From: Massilia glaciei
GTDB taxonomy: Bacteria; Pseudomonadota; Gammaproteobacteria; Burkholderiales; Burkholderiaceae_D
Assembly: GCF_003011895.2 (NCBI RefSeq)
Contig: NZ_PXWF02000257.1
Coordinates: 1 to 36,755 of the forward strand
DNA length: 36,755 nucleotides
Direction: 5' to 3'
Below, one piece after another: positions 15,130-23,424 of this stretch. Positions within the stretch are counted from its first letter, which is position 1, and every line of letters starts with the position of its first letter. The position numbers were made by a program, and so were the translations under genes. The notes beneath the pieces are model-generated. The model saw only the letters and a program-made list of their open reading frames with translations, was not told where the DNA came from and did no database searches.

Positions 15130-15576
15130 ATGGAGCAAGCCCTTGAACCCCGCGCGATCGATGTCCTGCTCGCGAAATACGCCGAAAGCCACCGCAACCA
15201 CACCAACGAGATCATCCATTTCGTGTGCGTGCCGGCGATCGTGTTCAGCCTGCTCGGCATGGTCTGGTCGGTCAATTGGAGCGCGGCGGTGGCGCTGTGC
15301 GCCGGCGCGCTGTTCTATTACCTCAAGCTGTCGAAGGCGTTCGCGCTCGGGATGCTGGTGATGGCGGCCCTGATGCTCGGTCTGCTCAGCGCCATGCCGC
15401 CGGGCAGCGTGTTGCCGCTGTCGATCGCCATTTTTGTGGTGGCCTGGATCGGCCAGTTCATCGGCCACGAGATCGAAGGCAAGAAACCCTCGTTTTTGGA
15501 CGACCTGCGCTTCTTGCTGATCGGTCCGCTGTTTGTGCTGAGCTTTTTGTTCCGCCGCCTCAAGGTCGCGTACTAG
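15130..15576 (+). CDS. DUF962/Mpo1-family membrane protein
   Basis: A 148-residue inner-membrane protein of the DUF962 (YGL010w/Mpo1-like) family. Yeast Mpo1 is an iron-dependent dioxygenase that shortens 2-hydroxy fatty acids. Four hydrophobic helices are visible, with conserved histidines in ESHRNHTNEIIHFVCVP and GQFIGHEIEGKKPSF, the likely metal ligands. I start at 15130, which has a GGAG site; the frame is open to 15046. Function in bacteria is little studied, so activity is only an analogy. Confidence 0.88.
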   Translation: MEQALEPRAIDVLLAKYAESHRNHTNEIIHFVCVPAIVFSLLGMVWSVNWSAAVALCAGALFYYLKLSKAFALGMLVMAALMLGLLSAMPPGSVLPLSIAIFVVAWIGQFIGHEIEGKKPSFLDDLRFLLIGPLFVLSFLFRRLKVAY

Positions 15577-15623
15577 CTTCAGCTGGGAGCCTGTCGCGCC
15601 TAGCCGGGCGGTTTTTGAGGTGT

Positions 15624-15761
15624 TTAGCCGGGGCCCGCGACCGGCCGAACGCCGACGGCGCCCGTGTGCCCTTCGCCTTGTTGTCCCGACAGCACGATGG
15701 CTGTGCAGAGGGCGACATAGCCGATCAGCACGGCAACCTTCAAGTGCAAAGACGGTTTCAT
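15624..15761 (-). CDS. Small membrane protein, 45 aa
   Basis: A short minus-strand gene opposite the gap between the DUF962 and EamA genes. It begins MKPSLHLKVAVLIGYVALCT, giving one hydrophobic helix at residues 8-25, then a Gly/Val/Pro-rich tail ending RPVAGPG. AAGAGGA lies five bases ahead of the ATG, a good site for such a small frame. I know no family; the helix plus the binding site make it a reasonable small-protein candidate. Confidence 0.5.
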   Translation of the reverse strand: MKPSLHLKVAVLIGYVALCTAIVLSGQQGEGHTGAVGVRPVAGPG

Positions 15762-15919
15762 CGGGTCCTCTTTTCGCCAGCGCTTCTGGTCAATGAAATA
15801 ATACTACTGGCTTTTTCGCACCATCTCCAGCGAATTCCCGGCCCCTTCGCGCAAGATCAATCCGGCCGCCGCGCAATGTCGTTTCCGCGCCAATGCCGGC
15901 AGGGAAAATCAAAAAAACT

Positions 15920-15925
15920 TATACT
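15920..15925 (+). promoter_or_regulatory. Possible -10 element, leaderless EamA message
   Basis: TATACT ends six bases before the ATG at 15932, so a transcript would begin at or beside the start codon. No good -35 is seen at the proper distance. If this is the promoter, the message is leaderless. Confidence 0.35.
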
Positions 15926-15931
15926 AGGGCA

Positions 15932-16867
15932 ATGTCCTCTCCCCTCCTGTTTGTCATCGCCTCGCTGATCTGGGGCTCCACCTTCTACGCCATCACATTG
16001 CAGCTGGGCGAAGTCGCGCCGGCGGTGTCGGTGGTGTACCGCTTCGGCCTGGCCTCGGCCACGATCTTCGCGTGGTGCCTGGTGCGCGGCGACCGCCTGC
16101 TGCTGCCATGGCGCACGCAGCGCTGGATGATGCTGCAGGGTTTTCTGACCTTCGGCCTGTCGTATGTATGCACCTATGGCGCCGAGCAATACCTGGTGTC
16201 GGCGCTGGTCGGCGTGCTGTTCGCGCTGATGGTGTTCTGGAATCCGATCTGCAGCCGGATCGCGTTCGGCACCCCGATCACATGGCGCACCTGGGCCGCC
16301 GGCATGGCCGCACTGGGCGGCGTGACCTTGATGTTCTACCACTCCATCGCGGCGGCCTGGCAGGAGATCGTCTCCGGCGGCAGCGGCCACTTCCTGCTCG
16401 GGCTCGCCCTCGGCCTGACCGCCACGCTCGCGAGCTCGGCGGGCAACGTGGTGGTCGTCAAGGTGCGCGAGCAATCCTCGAACGTGATGCTCACGATGGC
16501 CTGGTCGATGCTTTGGGGAACGCTGCTGGTGACGGCCTGGGTGCTGCTGAGCGGCCAGAAGTTCACCCTGCCGTCGGCGCCGCGCTACTATATCGGCTTG
16601 TTCTACCTGGCCATTTTTGGCTCGGTGATCGCGTTCAACGCCTACTTCACGCTGATCCACCGGATCGGTTCGCAAAAAGCGGTCTACCTCGGCGTGGTCA
16701 CCCCCGTGATCGCGGTGCTTCTGTCGATCCAACTCGAGCGCTACCGCCCCGGCCCCGAAGAATGGCTCGGCATGATCGTTTGCCTGGCCAGCGTGGCGTG
16801 GGCGCTGCGCGCGCCGACGCCGCCTCCTCCCGTCACCCAAACAAAGATATTGGCAGAAACCGCATGA
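15932..16867 (+). CDS. EamA/DMT family transporter
   Basis: A 311-residue inner-membrane protein with ten predicted helices in two EamA repeats, of the drug/metabolite transporter superfamily that exports amino acids and other metabolites. The first repeat starts LLFVIASLIWGSTFYAI, a classical EamA opening; the second carries FGSVIAFNAYFTLIHRIG and YLGVVTPVIAVLLS. I chose 15932; an alternative ATG at 15893 adds a polar leader (MPAGKIKKTYTRA) atypical for the family. Its stop overlaps the GNAT start (ATGA), so the two are co-translated. The substrate is unknown. Confidence 0.9.
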   Translation: MSSPLLFVIASLIWGSTFYAITLQLGEVAPAVSVVYRFGLASATIFAWCLVRGDRLLLPWRTQRWMMLQGFLTFGLSYVCTYGAEQYLVSALVGVLFALMVFWNPICSRIAFGTPITWRTWAAGMAALGGVTLMFYHSIAAAWQEIVSGGSGHFLLGLALGLTATLASSAGNVVVVKVREQSSNVMLTMAWSMLWGTLLVTAWVLLSGQKFTLPSAPRYYIGLFYLAIFGSVIAFNAYFTLIHRIGSQKAVYLGVVTPVIAVLLSIQLERYRPGPEEWLGMIVCLASVAWALRAPTPPPPVTQTKILAETA

Positions 16868-16899
16868 GCACGAAAATGAGCACGAACATGAGCACAAAC
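16864..16899 (+). repeat. 12-base tandem repeat at GNAT start, three copies
   Basis: ATGAGCACGAAA, ATGAGCACGAAC and ATGAGCACAAAC follow each other. They give an N-terminus of MSTK-MSTN-MSTN and three equivalent start codons. Copy-number change would keep the frame. Confidence 0.85.
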
Positions 16900-17388
16900 A
16901 CACAGTTTTCGATACGCCCCGCCGCGCCCGCCGACGTGGCCCACATCCACGGCATGATCGTCGAACTGGCGGTCTTCGAAAAACTCGAACACTTGGTCGT
17001 GGCGAGCGAGGCGATGTTGCACGAGGGCCTGTTCGGGGCCCGTCCCGCCTGCGAGGCCATCATCGGCGAGGCCGACGGCGAGGTGGTCACCTTCGCCCTC
17101 TACTTCCACAATTTTTCGACCTTCCTGGCGCGCAAGGGCCTGTACCTCGAGGACCTCTATGTTAAACAGGCGCACCGCGGCGCCGGCTACGGGCGCCAGA
17201 TGCTGGTGGCGCTGGCGCGGATCGCGCTCGAGCGCAACTGCGGCCGCTTCGAGTGGTCGGTGCTCGACTGGAACACCAATGCGATCAGTTTCTACGAGGG
17301 CATGGGCGCGACGCTGTTGCCGGACTGGCGCATCTGCCGCGTCGACGGCGCCGCGCTGGCCCAACTGGCGCGGCCGGAAACAGCCTGA
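16864..17388 (+). CDS. GNAT family N-acetyltransferase
   Basis: A 174-residue cytoplasmic acetyl-CoA-dependent acyltransferase of the GNAT fold, resembling spermidine/spermine and diamine acetyltransferases (IRPAAPADVAHIHGMI; YLEDLYVKQAHRGAGYGRQM; SVLDWNTNAISFYEGMGA). The acetyl-CoA P-loop is AHRGAGYG. The first twelve codons are three copies of a 12-base repeat, each beginning with ATG (16864, 16876, 16888), so any could serve as start. The first overlaps the stop of the transporter gene. Acetylation of an exported amine or amino acid would fit the pairing, but this is inference. Confidence 0.92.
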   Translation: MSTKMSTNMSTNTQFSIRPAAPADVAHIHGMIVELAVFEKLEHLVVASEAMLHEGLFGARPACEAIIGEADGEVVTFALYFHNFSTFLARKGLYLEDLYVKQAHRGAGYGRQMLVALARIALERNCGRFEWSVLDWNTNAISFYEGMGATLLPDWRICRVDGAALAQLARPETA

Positions 17389-17404
17389 CGTAGACTGCTC
17401 CGGG

Positions 17405-17477
17405 CAAGAAAAACCCACGGGAGGAAATCCACCGTGGGCAAACCCATTGTGCATGGGGAGGGGAAACTGGAATCGAC
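17405..17477 (-). ncRNA. Candidate small RNA with pyrimidine-rich loops
   Basis: On the minus strand a 7-bp stem, CCCACGG...CCGTGGG (17414-17420 with 17432-17438), is followed by GTTTTTCTTG, a typical intrinsic terminator, although no protein gene ends into it. Its 11-base loop carries TTTCCTC. Just upstream a second hairpin (CCCAT-GCACA-ATGGG) is preceded by CCCCTCCCC. Both unpaired tracts resemble anti-Shine-Dalgarno sequences. TATAGT at 17484-17489 could be the -10, giving a transcript of about 73 bases; the -35 is poor. The plus-strand reading is a possible weak terminator for the GNAT gene. Hypothesis only. Confidence 0.35.
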
Positions 17478-17701
17478 GCCGCCACTATAGTTGCGAGGTG
17501 GTGGAAGTTGCGTGAACTTTACAAATGCTTACCCAAGGTGTGCATTGGTAACGATCCGAACACGATAATTACTTATCTGCAAATCGCGGCTTTGATCTGT
17601 ATCAACTGGGCTTGCCCGGGCGTTGCCTTTGAGTTAACGCAAACGGGCGCCCGCCGACAGCCACAACAATGAGTCTGTTTTCTATCCCACAGGCAGATAT
17701 C

Positions 17702-17881
17702 ATGAAAATCACCGTCAAACCGATCACCTCGCACCTGTACAAGGCGTGGCTGCGTTCGCGCCTCCAGGTCTGTTCGCGCGGCCTGCAAACCATCGCCGCC
17801 CAGCGCGAGAACGACTTCCACGCGGAGCGCATCCTGCACCGCGAAATCTCGGCGATGCGCTCCAAGCTGCAATCGCTATGA
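17702..17881 (+). CDS. Small basic helical protein, 59 aa
   Basis: A short frame from the ATG at 17702 (an alternative start at 17669 adds 11 residues). The product is basic and largely helical in its second half (QRENDFHAERILHREISAMR), without signal or membrane segment. The Shine-Dalgarno match is weak at either start. It ends six bases into the convergent ABC-transporter gene. No family is recognised; the composition looks protein-like, so I list it at moderate confidence. Confidence 0.45.
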   Translation: MKITVKPITSHLYKAWLRSRLQVCSRGLQTIAAQRENDFHAERILHREISAMRSKLQSL

Positions 17882-19396
17882 GCGCGCGCGGCTCGCCGCG
17901 AGCCGCTCGATCCCCTCACACAGCCCCTGGGTGAGCAAGGCCAGCGCCGCCGCCGGGATCGCCCCGGCCAACAACATGTCGTTGTCGTTGAGCGCGAGCC
18001 CGATCGTGATGCGCTCGCCGTAGCCGCCCGCCCCGATGAAGGCGGCGATGGTCGCGGTGCCCACGTTTAGCACGGCGGCCGTCTTGACGCCGGCCAAAAT
18101 CAACGGCAGCGCCAACGGCAACTCGACGTGCAGCAGCCGCGCGCGGGCGCCCAGCCCGAGCGCGCGCGCGGCCATGCGCAGGCCCGGCGGCACGGCCAGC
18201 AGGCCGGCGCAGGTGTTGCGCACGATCGGCAGCAGCGCGTACACGAACAAGGCCACCAGCGCAGGCACCGTGCCGATCATGCCCAGCAGCGGGATCAGCA
18301 TCGCCAGCAGCGCCAGCGCGGGCACCGTCTGCAGCACGCCGGTCAGACCGAACACGAGCTGGCGCAGGCGCGGCGCGAACGCGGCCAGGATGCCGAGCGG
18401 GACCCCGGCCAGGCAGGCCAGCCCGACCGACAGCAGCACCAGCGCCAGGTGCTCGCGCGTGAGCCTCCACAGGTCGTCGGCAAACAGCCTGGCGCGCAGG
18501 CCGCCGGACGCCACGGCCGCCGCACGCCGCGGCGCGAGCCAGCTGCGCGCCACCTCGGTGAAGCCCTTGCCCTCCAATTCGGCCTCGGCGTTCATGGCGA
18601 TCATCGCTTGCGCCGAGATGCGCCCCTCGAGCGCCCCGATGGCGCGCCACGCCGCCGGAAAGCGCCGCGGCGCGTCGAGCCGGTACAGCAGGACGGCGTC
18701 GTAGCGCGGAAACCAGGCGCGGTCGTCGTCGAGCACCCGCAGGCCGTACCTGGCGATTTTCGCGTCGGTCGAATAGATGTCGATCACGTCGACCTGGCGC
18801 TGCGCCAGCGCCTCGTAGGCGATGCCGTGGTCGAGCGCGCGCGGGCGCACGCCGAGCCCGTAGTGGCGCGCCATGCCGGGCCAGCCGTCGGCGCGTCCGA
18901 TGAACTCGTGCGACAGGCCGAGGCGCAGCGCCGGCTGGCGCACCAGATCCGAGACCGCGCTCACGCCGGGGGTGTCCGCGCGCACCGCGAGCGCGTAGCT
19001 GTTGTTGAAGCCGAGCGGGACGCCGACCCCGAGGCCAAGCGGCTTGAGCGCGGCGCGCATCTGCGCCAGCGAGGTCGGTTTGGGGTTCTTGAGGATTTCG
19101 AGGTCGATCGTGCCGAGGTACTCGGGATAGACGTCGATGCTGCCGGCGCGCAGCGCGGCGAGCACGATGGCCGTGTTGCCAAGGCCCTGGCGGTGTTCGA
19201 CGGTGGCATGCGCGGCGGCGCTCTGGGCCAGCAGCTCGCCCAGGATGAGCGACTCGGTGAAGCGCTTGGAGCCGACCCGCAGCACCTCGTCGGCGGCCAT
19301 GGCGGCGCCGCCCCCGGTCGCCGCGCAAACGGCCAGCGCAAGGATCGCCAGCCCGCGCAGGAAACACAGCTCACCGCGGGTGAATCGAATGCGCAT
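17876..19396 (-). CDS. Fused osmoprotectant-type ABC substrate-binding protein and permease
   Basis: A 506-residue ABC importer subunit joining two functions. After a signal-like segment (1-34) comes an OpuBC/ProX-type binding domain at about 36-290 (VGSKRFTESLILGELLAQ; DVYPEYLGTIDLE; DVIDIYSTDAKIARYGL). A permease domain follows at about 310-506, with five or six helices and the EAA loop (AARALGLGARARLLHVELPL). The family imports glycine betaine, choline, carnitine or ergothioneine. The order here, binding domain first, is the reverse of OpuABC and EgtUBC fusions. GGAGGG precedes the start, 19 bases after hutI, so it is the tail gene of the hut operon. No ATPase gene is in the window. Confidence 0.88.
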   Translation of the reverse strand: MRIRFTRGELCFLRGLAILALAVCAATGGGAAMAADEVLRVGSKRFTESLILGELLAQSAAAHATVEHRQGLGNTAIVLAALRAGSIDVYPEYLGTIDLEILKNPKPTSLAQMRAALKPLGLGVGVPLGFNNSYALAVRADTPGVSAVSDLVRQPALRLGLSHEFIGRADGWPGMARHYGLGVRPRALDHGIAYEALAQRQVDVIDIYSTDAKIARYGLRVLDDDRAWFPRYDAVLLYRLDAPRRFPAAWRAIGALEGRISAQAMIAMNAEAELEGKGFTEVARSWLAPRRAAAVASGGLRARLFADDLWRLTREHLALVLLSVGLACLAGVPLGILAAFAPRLRQLVFGLTGVLQTVPALALLAMLIPLLGMIGTVPALVALFVYALLPIVRNTCAGLLAVPPGLRMAARALGLGARARLLHVELPLALPLILAGVKTAAVLNVGTATIAAFIGAGGYGERITIGLALNDNDMLLAGAIPAAALALLTQGLCEGIERLAASRARS

Positions 19397-19415
19397 GGGG
19401 CCCTCCGGCTGCTGA

Positions 19416-20645
19416 TCAGTCCGGCAAGCTTACCACCGGATGGCGCAGCACACCGGCGTTGACCACGCCGCGGCAGGGGTTCAGGCCGATCGCGTACGAC
19501 AGGTCGGCCGGGCGCGCGATGTCCCACAGCGCGAAGTCGGCGCGCTTGCCCACTTCAAGGGTGCCGATCTGGCCGTCCAGCCCCAGCGCGCGCGCCGCGT
19601 TGACGGTGCAGCCGGCCAGCGCCTCCCGCGGCGTCAGGCGCCACAGCGTGCACGCCATGTTCATGGCCAGCAAAATCGAGGTCATCGGCGAGGTGCCGGG
19701 ATTGCAGTCGGTCGCCACCGCCATCGGCACGCCGGCCGCGCGCAGGGCGGCCACCGGCGGCGCCACGGTTTCGCGCAGGAAGTAATAGGCGCCGGGCAGC
19801 AGCACCGCCACGGTGCCGGCCCCGGCCATCGCGTCGATGCCGTCCTGGGTCAGGTGTTCGAGGTGGTCGGCCGACAGGCCCTTGAAGCGCGCCACCAGCT
19901 CGGCGCCGCGCTGGTCCGACAACTGCTCGGCGTGCAGCTTGACGGGCAGGCCAAGCGCTTGCGCGGCGGCGAACACGCGTTCGGTCTGCGCGTTCGAAAA
20001 ACCGATGCGCTCGCAAAAGGCGTCGACCGCGTCGACCAGCCCTTCGGCCGCCAGCGCCGGCAGCATTTCGGCGCACACGGCGTCGACGTAGTCGTCGGCG
20101 CGGCCCGCGTATTCGGGCGGCAGCGCGTGCGCGCCGAGGAAGGTGGTGGCCACGCCGACCGGCATGGTCTGCGCGAGGCGGCGCGCCACCCGCAGCATCT
20201 TGGCCTCGGCGGCCAGCGTGAGGCCGTAGCCGGACTTGATCTCGAGCGTGGTGACGCCCTCGGCCAGCAGGCTGGCCACGCGCGGGGCGCTCTGGCGCAG
20301 CAGTTCGTCGGGGGTGGCGGCGCGCGTGGCGCGCACGGTCGACATGATGCCGCCGCCGCCGTTGGCGATGTCCTCGTAGGTGGCGCCGTTCAGGCGCGCC
20401 TCGAATTCGTCGCTGCGGTTGCCGGCATGGACGATGTGGGTGTGGCAGTCGACCAGTCCGGGCGTGAGCCATTGCCCCTGGCAGTCGTGCACCGTGCGCG
20501 CCTTGTGCGACGCCTCGGTGTGCAGGCCGATCCAGGCGATCCTGCCGCCACTGACGGCGAGCGCGCCATCACGCTGTTCGCCGTAGCCGCCCACCATGGT
20601 GGCCAGGTTCACATTCGTATACAGGGCGTCCCACAAAACGGTCAT
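19416..20645 (-). CDS. hutI: Imidazolonepropionase
   Basis: Third step of histidine breakdown: opens imidazolone-5-propionate to N-formimino-L-glutamate. A 409-residue cytoplasmic metal-dependent amidohydrolase; the first metal ligands His68 and His70 are in [18 protein letters not shown], and [14 protein letters not shown] and [10 protein letters not shown] are family signatures. Length is typical. Its GAGG site overlaps the hutD stop, nine bases upstream, so it is part of the hut operon. Confidence 0.96.
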   Translation of the reverse strand: MTVLWDALYTNVNLATMVGGYGEQRDGALAVSGGRIAWIGLHTEASHKARTVHDCQGQWLTPGLVDCHTHIVHAGNRSDEFEARLNGATYEDIANGGGGIMSTVRATRAATPDELLRQSAPRVASLLAEGVTTLEIKSGYGLTLAAEAKMLRVARRLAQTMPVGVATTFLGAHALPPEYAGRADDYVDAVCAEMLPALAAEGLVDAVDAFCERIGFSNAQTERVFAAAQALGLPVKLHAEQLSDQRGAELVARFKGLSADHLEHLTQDGIDAMAGAGTVAVLLPGAYYFLRETVAPPVAALRAAGVPMAVATDCNPGTSPMTSILLAMNMACTLWRLTPREALAGCTVNAARALGLDGQIGTLEVGKRADFALWDIARPADLSYAIGLNPCRGVVNAGVLRHPVVSLPD

Positions 20646-20654
20646 CGCGCCGCC

Positions 20655-21236
20655 TCAGGTGTTGAAGAAGATATCGACGATGAACACCGTGGCGCGGTCG
20701 GTCTCGAGGGTCCAGACGGTGCCCGGGTCGAACAGCAGCGCGTCGAAGCGCACCATGCCGAGCCGCTCGACCTCGCTGCTCACCGACAGGCTTTCGCCGT
20801 CGGCCAGGAACAGCAGCGTGACATCGCCGCGCGGGGCGAACTCGGAGCTGCCGGCGAGGGTGCGCCGGCCCAGCCGGTGGTGGCAGCGCGCGCGCCGCGT
20901 CATGACGTTGAAATCGGTGGTGGCGCCGCCGTTGAGGCTGGCCTTGACCACCGATTCGCCCGCGAATTCGAGCACCGGGTGTTCGTCGCTCAGGCGGAAG
21001 CGGCTGTGGCCTTCGATGTCGAGCGTCATGCCGGCGCCCTCGACCAGCGCCAGCGTGCGTTCGATGCCAGGAAACACCGAGAACGGCCCGTCCTGCGCGA
21101 TCGTCGCCAGGCTGACGCGCCAGTCGAAGTCGTCGAAGCCGGCGCCCTTGGGCGCGGTGGCGATTTCGATGGTGCTGCCGGCGCCGTTCTTCCAGCAGGT
21201 CGGCTCCAAAGCGGCGTAGGCAATCAGGGAGGTCAT
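20655..21236 (-). CDS. hutD: HutD family protein
   Basis: A 193-residue cupin-fold protein conserved in hut operons. In Pseudomonas HutD is proposed to limit hut expression, perhaps by binding formylglutamate; it is not an enzyme of the pathway. Recognisable parts are TIEIATAPKGAGFDDFDWRV, FSVFPGIERTLALVEGAGM and the C-terminal ATVFIVDIFFNT. The start overlaps the hutF stop (ATGA) and its stop is nine bases before hutI. Confidence 0.9.
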   Translation of the reverse strand: MTSLIAYAALEPTCWKNGAGSTIEIATAPKGAGFDDFDWRVSLATIAQDGPFSVFPGIERTLALVEGAGMTLDIEGHSRFRLSDEHPVLEFAGESVVKASLNGGATTDFNVMTRRARCHHRLGRRTLAGSSEFAPRGDVTLLFLADGESLSVSSEVERLGMVRFDALLFDPGTVWTLETDRATVFIVDIFFNT

Positions 21237-22600
21237 GAGCGCAGCTTTCTAAGTTCGGCGACGGTCTGTTTGAAGCGCTGCGCAATCGCCGTTTGCGCGA
21301 TGTGCTCGTGATCGCGCACGACCCAGCGGCCGCCCACCATCACATCCTTGACGAGATTGTCGTTGCCACAAAAGACAAACGCGCCCAGCACGTCGTCGGG
21401 GCCGACGCCGTCCAGGTTCGGGTGCTCGCTGTCGAGCACCAGCAGGTCGGCGCGCCGGCCCGGCGCCAGCGCGCCGAGCGGCCGTCCGGCGGCCTGCGCC
21501 CCGCCGCGCAGCGCGCCCTGCCACAAAAAGTCGCCCACCCGCCGCTGGCCGGGGCCGGCGGCGACGCAGCGGCGCTGGTGCAGCAGGCGCTGGCCGTATT
21601 CGAGCCAGCGCAATTCCTCGACCGCGCCTTGCGAGACGTGGCTGTCGGTGCCGATGCCGAAGCGCCCGCCCGCCGCCAGATACGGCGCCAGCGGGAACAG
21701 GCCGTCGCCCAGGTTGGCCTCGGTGCTAGGGCACAGCCCGGCGACCGCGCCGCTGGCAGCCAGCGCCGCGACCTCGGCGTCGACCAGGTGGGTCGCGTGC
21801 ACCAGGCACCAGCGAGGATCGACCTCGAGCTGCTCCATCAGGTACTGCACCGGGCGCCGGCCGGTGGCGTCGAGGCACTGCCGCACCTCGGCCTGCTGCT
21901 CGGCGATGTGGATGTGCACCGGGCGCGGCTTTGGCAGCGCGGCGAGCACCTCGCGGATCTGTTCGGCCGAGGCCGCGCGCAGCGAATGGGGCGCCACCCC
22001 CACCTCGGTCTGGGCGTCGCGCAGCGGCTCGAGCGCCTCGATGATGCCCAGCACCTGCTGCGCGTCGGTTTTAAAGCGCGCCTGCTCGGGCTTGAGCGGC
22101 GCGGCGCCGAAGCCCGCGTAGCTGTACAACACCGGCAGCATGGTCAGGCCGATGCCGGCGCCGCGCGCCGCCGCCACCACCCGTTCGGCGGTTTCGGCCG
22201 GGCGCGCGTAGAAAGCGCCGCCGGCGTCGCGCTGCACGTAATGGAATTCGCAAATGGCGGTGTAACCGTGGCGCAGGCATTCGGAGAACAGCTGCGCGGC
22301 GATCGCCTCGATGTGCTCGGGCGTGATGTGGCGCGCGAAGCGGTACATCAGGTCGCGCCAGGTCCAGAAGCTGTCGGGGCCGTCGCCGGCGGTCTCGGTC
22401 AGGCCGCCGAGCGCGCGCTGGAAGGCGTGCGAATGCAGGTTGACCATGCCCGGCGTGACCAGACCGGCGACCGGGACCCCGGCCGGGGCGGCGGCGCCGG
22501 CGGTGGCGCCGGTCAGGTCGCCGCGCGCGTCCCATTCGATCAGGACGTCGGCCTGCCAGCCTTGCTCGAGCAGGGCGTGGCGGGCGAACAGCGCGTTCAC
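21233..22600 (-). CDS. hutF: Formimidoylglutamate deiminase
   Basis: Converts N-formimino-L-glutamate to N-formyl-L-glutamate and ammonia, the first half of the five-step route. The 455-residue amidohydrolase has metal ligands His56 and His58 in VNLHSHAFQRALGG and late motifs GTDSHVSQGAVEEL. The frame is open far upstream to 23287, but that is the shadow of hutG. The real start is the GTG at 22600, overlapping the hutG stop in GTGA. Together with hutG this shows that the organism uses the formylglutamate branch instead of releasing formamide directly. Confidence 0.94.
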   Translation of the reverse strand: MNALFARHALLEQGWQADVLIEWDARGDLTGATAGAAAPAGVPVAGLVTPGMVNLHSHAFQRALGGLTETAGDGPDSFWTWRDLMYRFARHITPEHIEAIAAQLFSECLRHGYTAICEFHYVQRDAGGAFYARPAETAERVVAAARGAGIGLTMLPVLYSYAGFGAAPLKPEQARFKTDAQQVLGIIEALEPLRDAQTEVGVAPHSLRAASAEQIREVLAALPKPRPVHIHIAEQQAEVRQCLDATGRRPVQYLMEQLEVDPRWCLVHATHLVDAEVAALAASGAVAGLCPSTEANLGDGLFPLAPYLAAGGRFGIGTDSHVSQGAVEELRWLEYGQRLLHQRRCVAAGPGQRRVGDFLWQGALRGGAQAAGRPLGALAPGRRADLLVLDSEHPNLDGVGPDDVLGAFVFCGNDNLVKDVMVGGRWVVRDHEHIAQTAIAQRFKQTVAELRKLRS

Positions 22601-23385
22601 CGGCGCACCCAGTCGCCGGCGGCGGCCAGCATCTGGCGCAGCAGGGGCTGCACCTGCGCGGCCAGGTCGGGGCGGTAGGCGAACGGCGCCGACTCGTTCA
22701 TGTACAGGCACTGGCACATCTCGAGCTGGATCGCGTGCACGTCGGCGCCGGGCCGGCCGTAATGGCGCGTGATGAAACCGCCCTTGAAGCGGCCGTTGAC
22801 GGCCACCGAAAAACGCTCCTGCGCCCGGGCCAGGCCGATCACCGCCTGCTCCATGGCCGGCGCGCACGAGCTGCCGCCGGCGGTGCCGAAATTGAGGTCC
22901 GGCAGGCGCCCCTCGAAAAAGCGCGGCACCACCGAGGCGATCGAATGGGCATCCCACAGCAGCACCTTGCCGTGGACCGCCAACAAGCGGTCGAGTTCGG
23001 CGCGCAGCTGCGCGTGGTACGGGCGCCAGTAGCGCGCCAGGCGCCGCTCGACATCGGCGCCGTCCGGCTCGGCGCCGGGCAGGTACAAGGGCTCGCGGCC
23101 GAAGGTGTCGACCGGGCACAGGCCGGTGGTGTCCATGCCCGGATACAGGTTGGTGTCCTCGGGCGGGCGGTTGACGTCGATCACGTAGCGCGACCAGCGC
23201 GCCGCCAGCGTCGAGGCGCCCATCTCGCGCGCGAAATCGTAGAGCTGCGCTAGGTGCCAGTCGGTGTCGGCCCTGGCGGCCGCGCACGGGGCCATACGCG
23301 CCGCGATGTCGTCGGGGATGTCGGTGCCGACGTGCGGCATGGAGACCAGCACCGGGATACTTCCTGCCTTGAAATCGAAATCCAT
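22597..23385 (-). CDS. hutG: N-formylglutamate deformylase
   Basis: Last step of the pathway: hydrolyses N-formyl-L-glutamate to glutamate and formate. A 262-residue zinc amidohydrolase with family motifs VSMPHVGTDIPDDI, ADTDWHLAQLYDFA, VDVNRPP-like IDVNRPPEDTNLYPG, LLWDAHSIASVVPRFF and FKGGFITRHYGRP. GGAG lies six bases ahead of its start; hutH ends 39 bases upstream. Its stop overlaps the hutF start. Confidence 0.95.
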   Translation of the reverse strand: MDFDFKAGSIPVLVSMPHVGTDIPDDIAARMAPCAAARADTDWHLAQLYDFAREMGASTLAARWSRYVIDVNRPPEDTNLYPGMDTTGLCPVDTFGREPLYLPGAEPDGADVERRLARYWRPYHAQLRAELDRLLAVHGKVLLWDAHSIASVVPRFFEGRLPDLNFGTAGGSSCAPAMEQAVIGLARAQERFSVAVNGRFKGGFITRHYGRPGADVHAIQLEMCQCLYMNESAPFAYRPDLAAQVQPLLRQMLAAAGDWVRR

Positions 23386-23424
23386 TGTCGCTCCGGCTTA
23401 GACTTACTGCGTTTTTTGTTTATT

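Noticed and set aside
17573-17919. Minus-strand frames of 99 and 105 codons after the ABC gene
   Set aside because: They overlap each other in different frames, lack ribosome sites and cover the more plausible 59-residue plus-strand gene.
22597-23287. N-terminal extension of hutF to 684 residues
   Set aside because: This part overlaps hutG in another frame and has no family similarity; the GTG at 22600 gives a normal-length HutF coupled to hutG.
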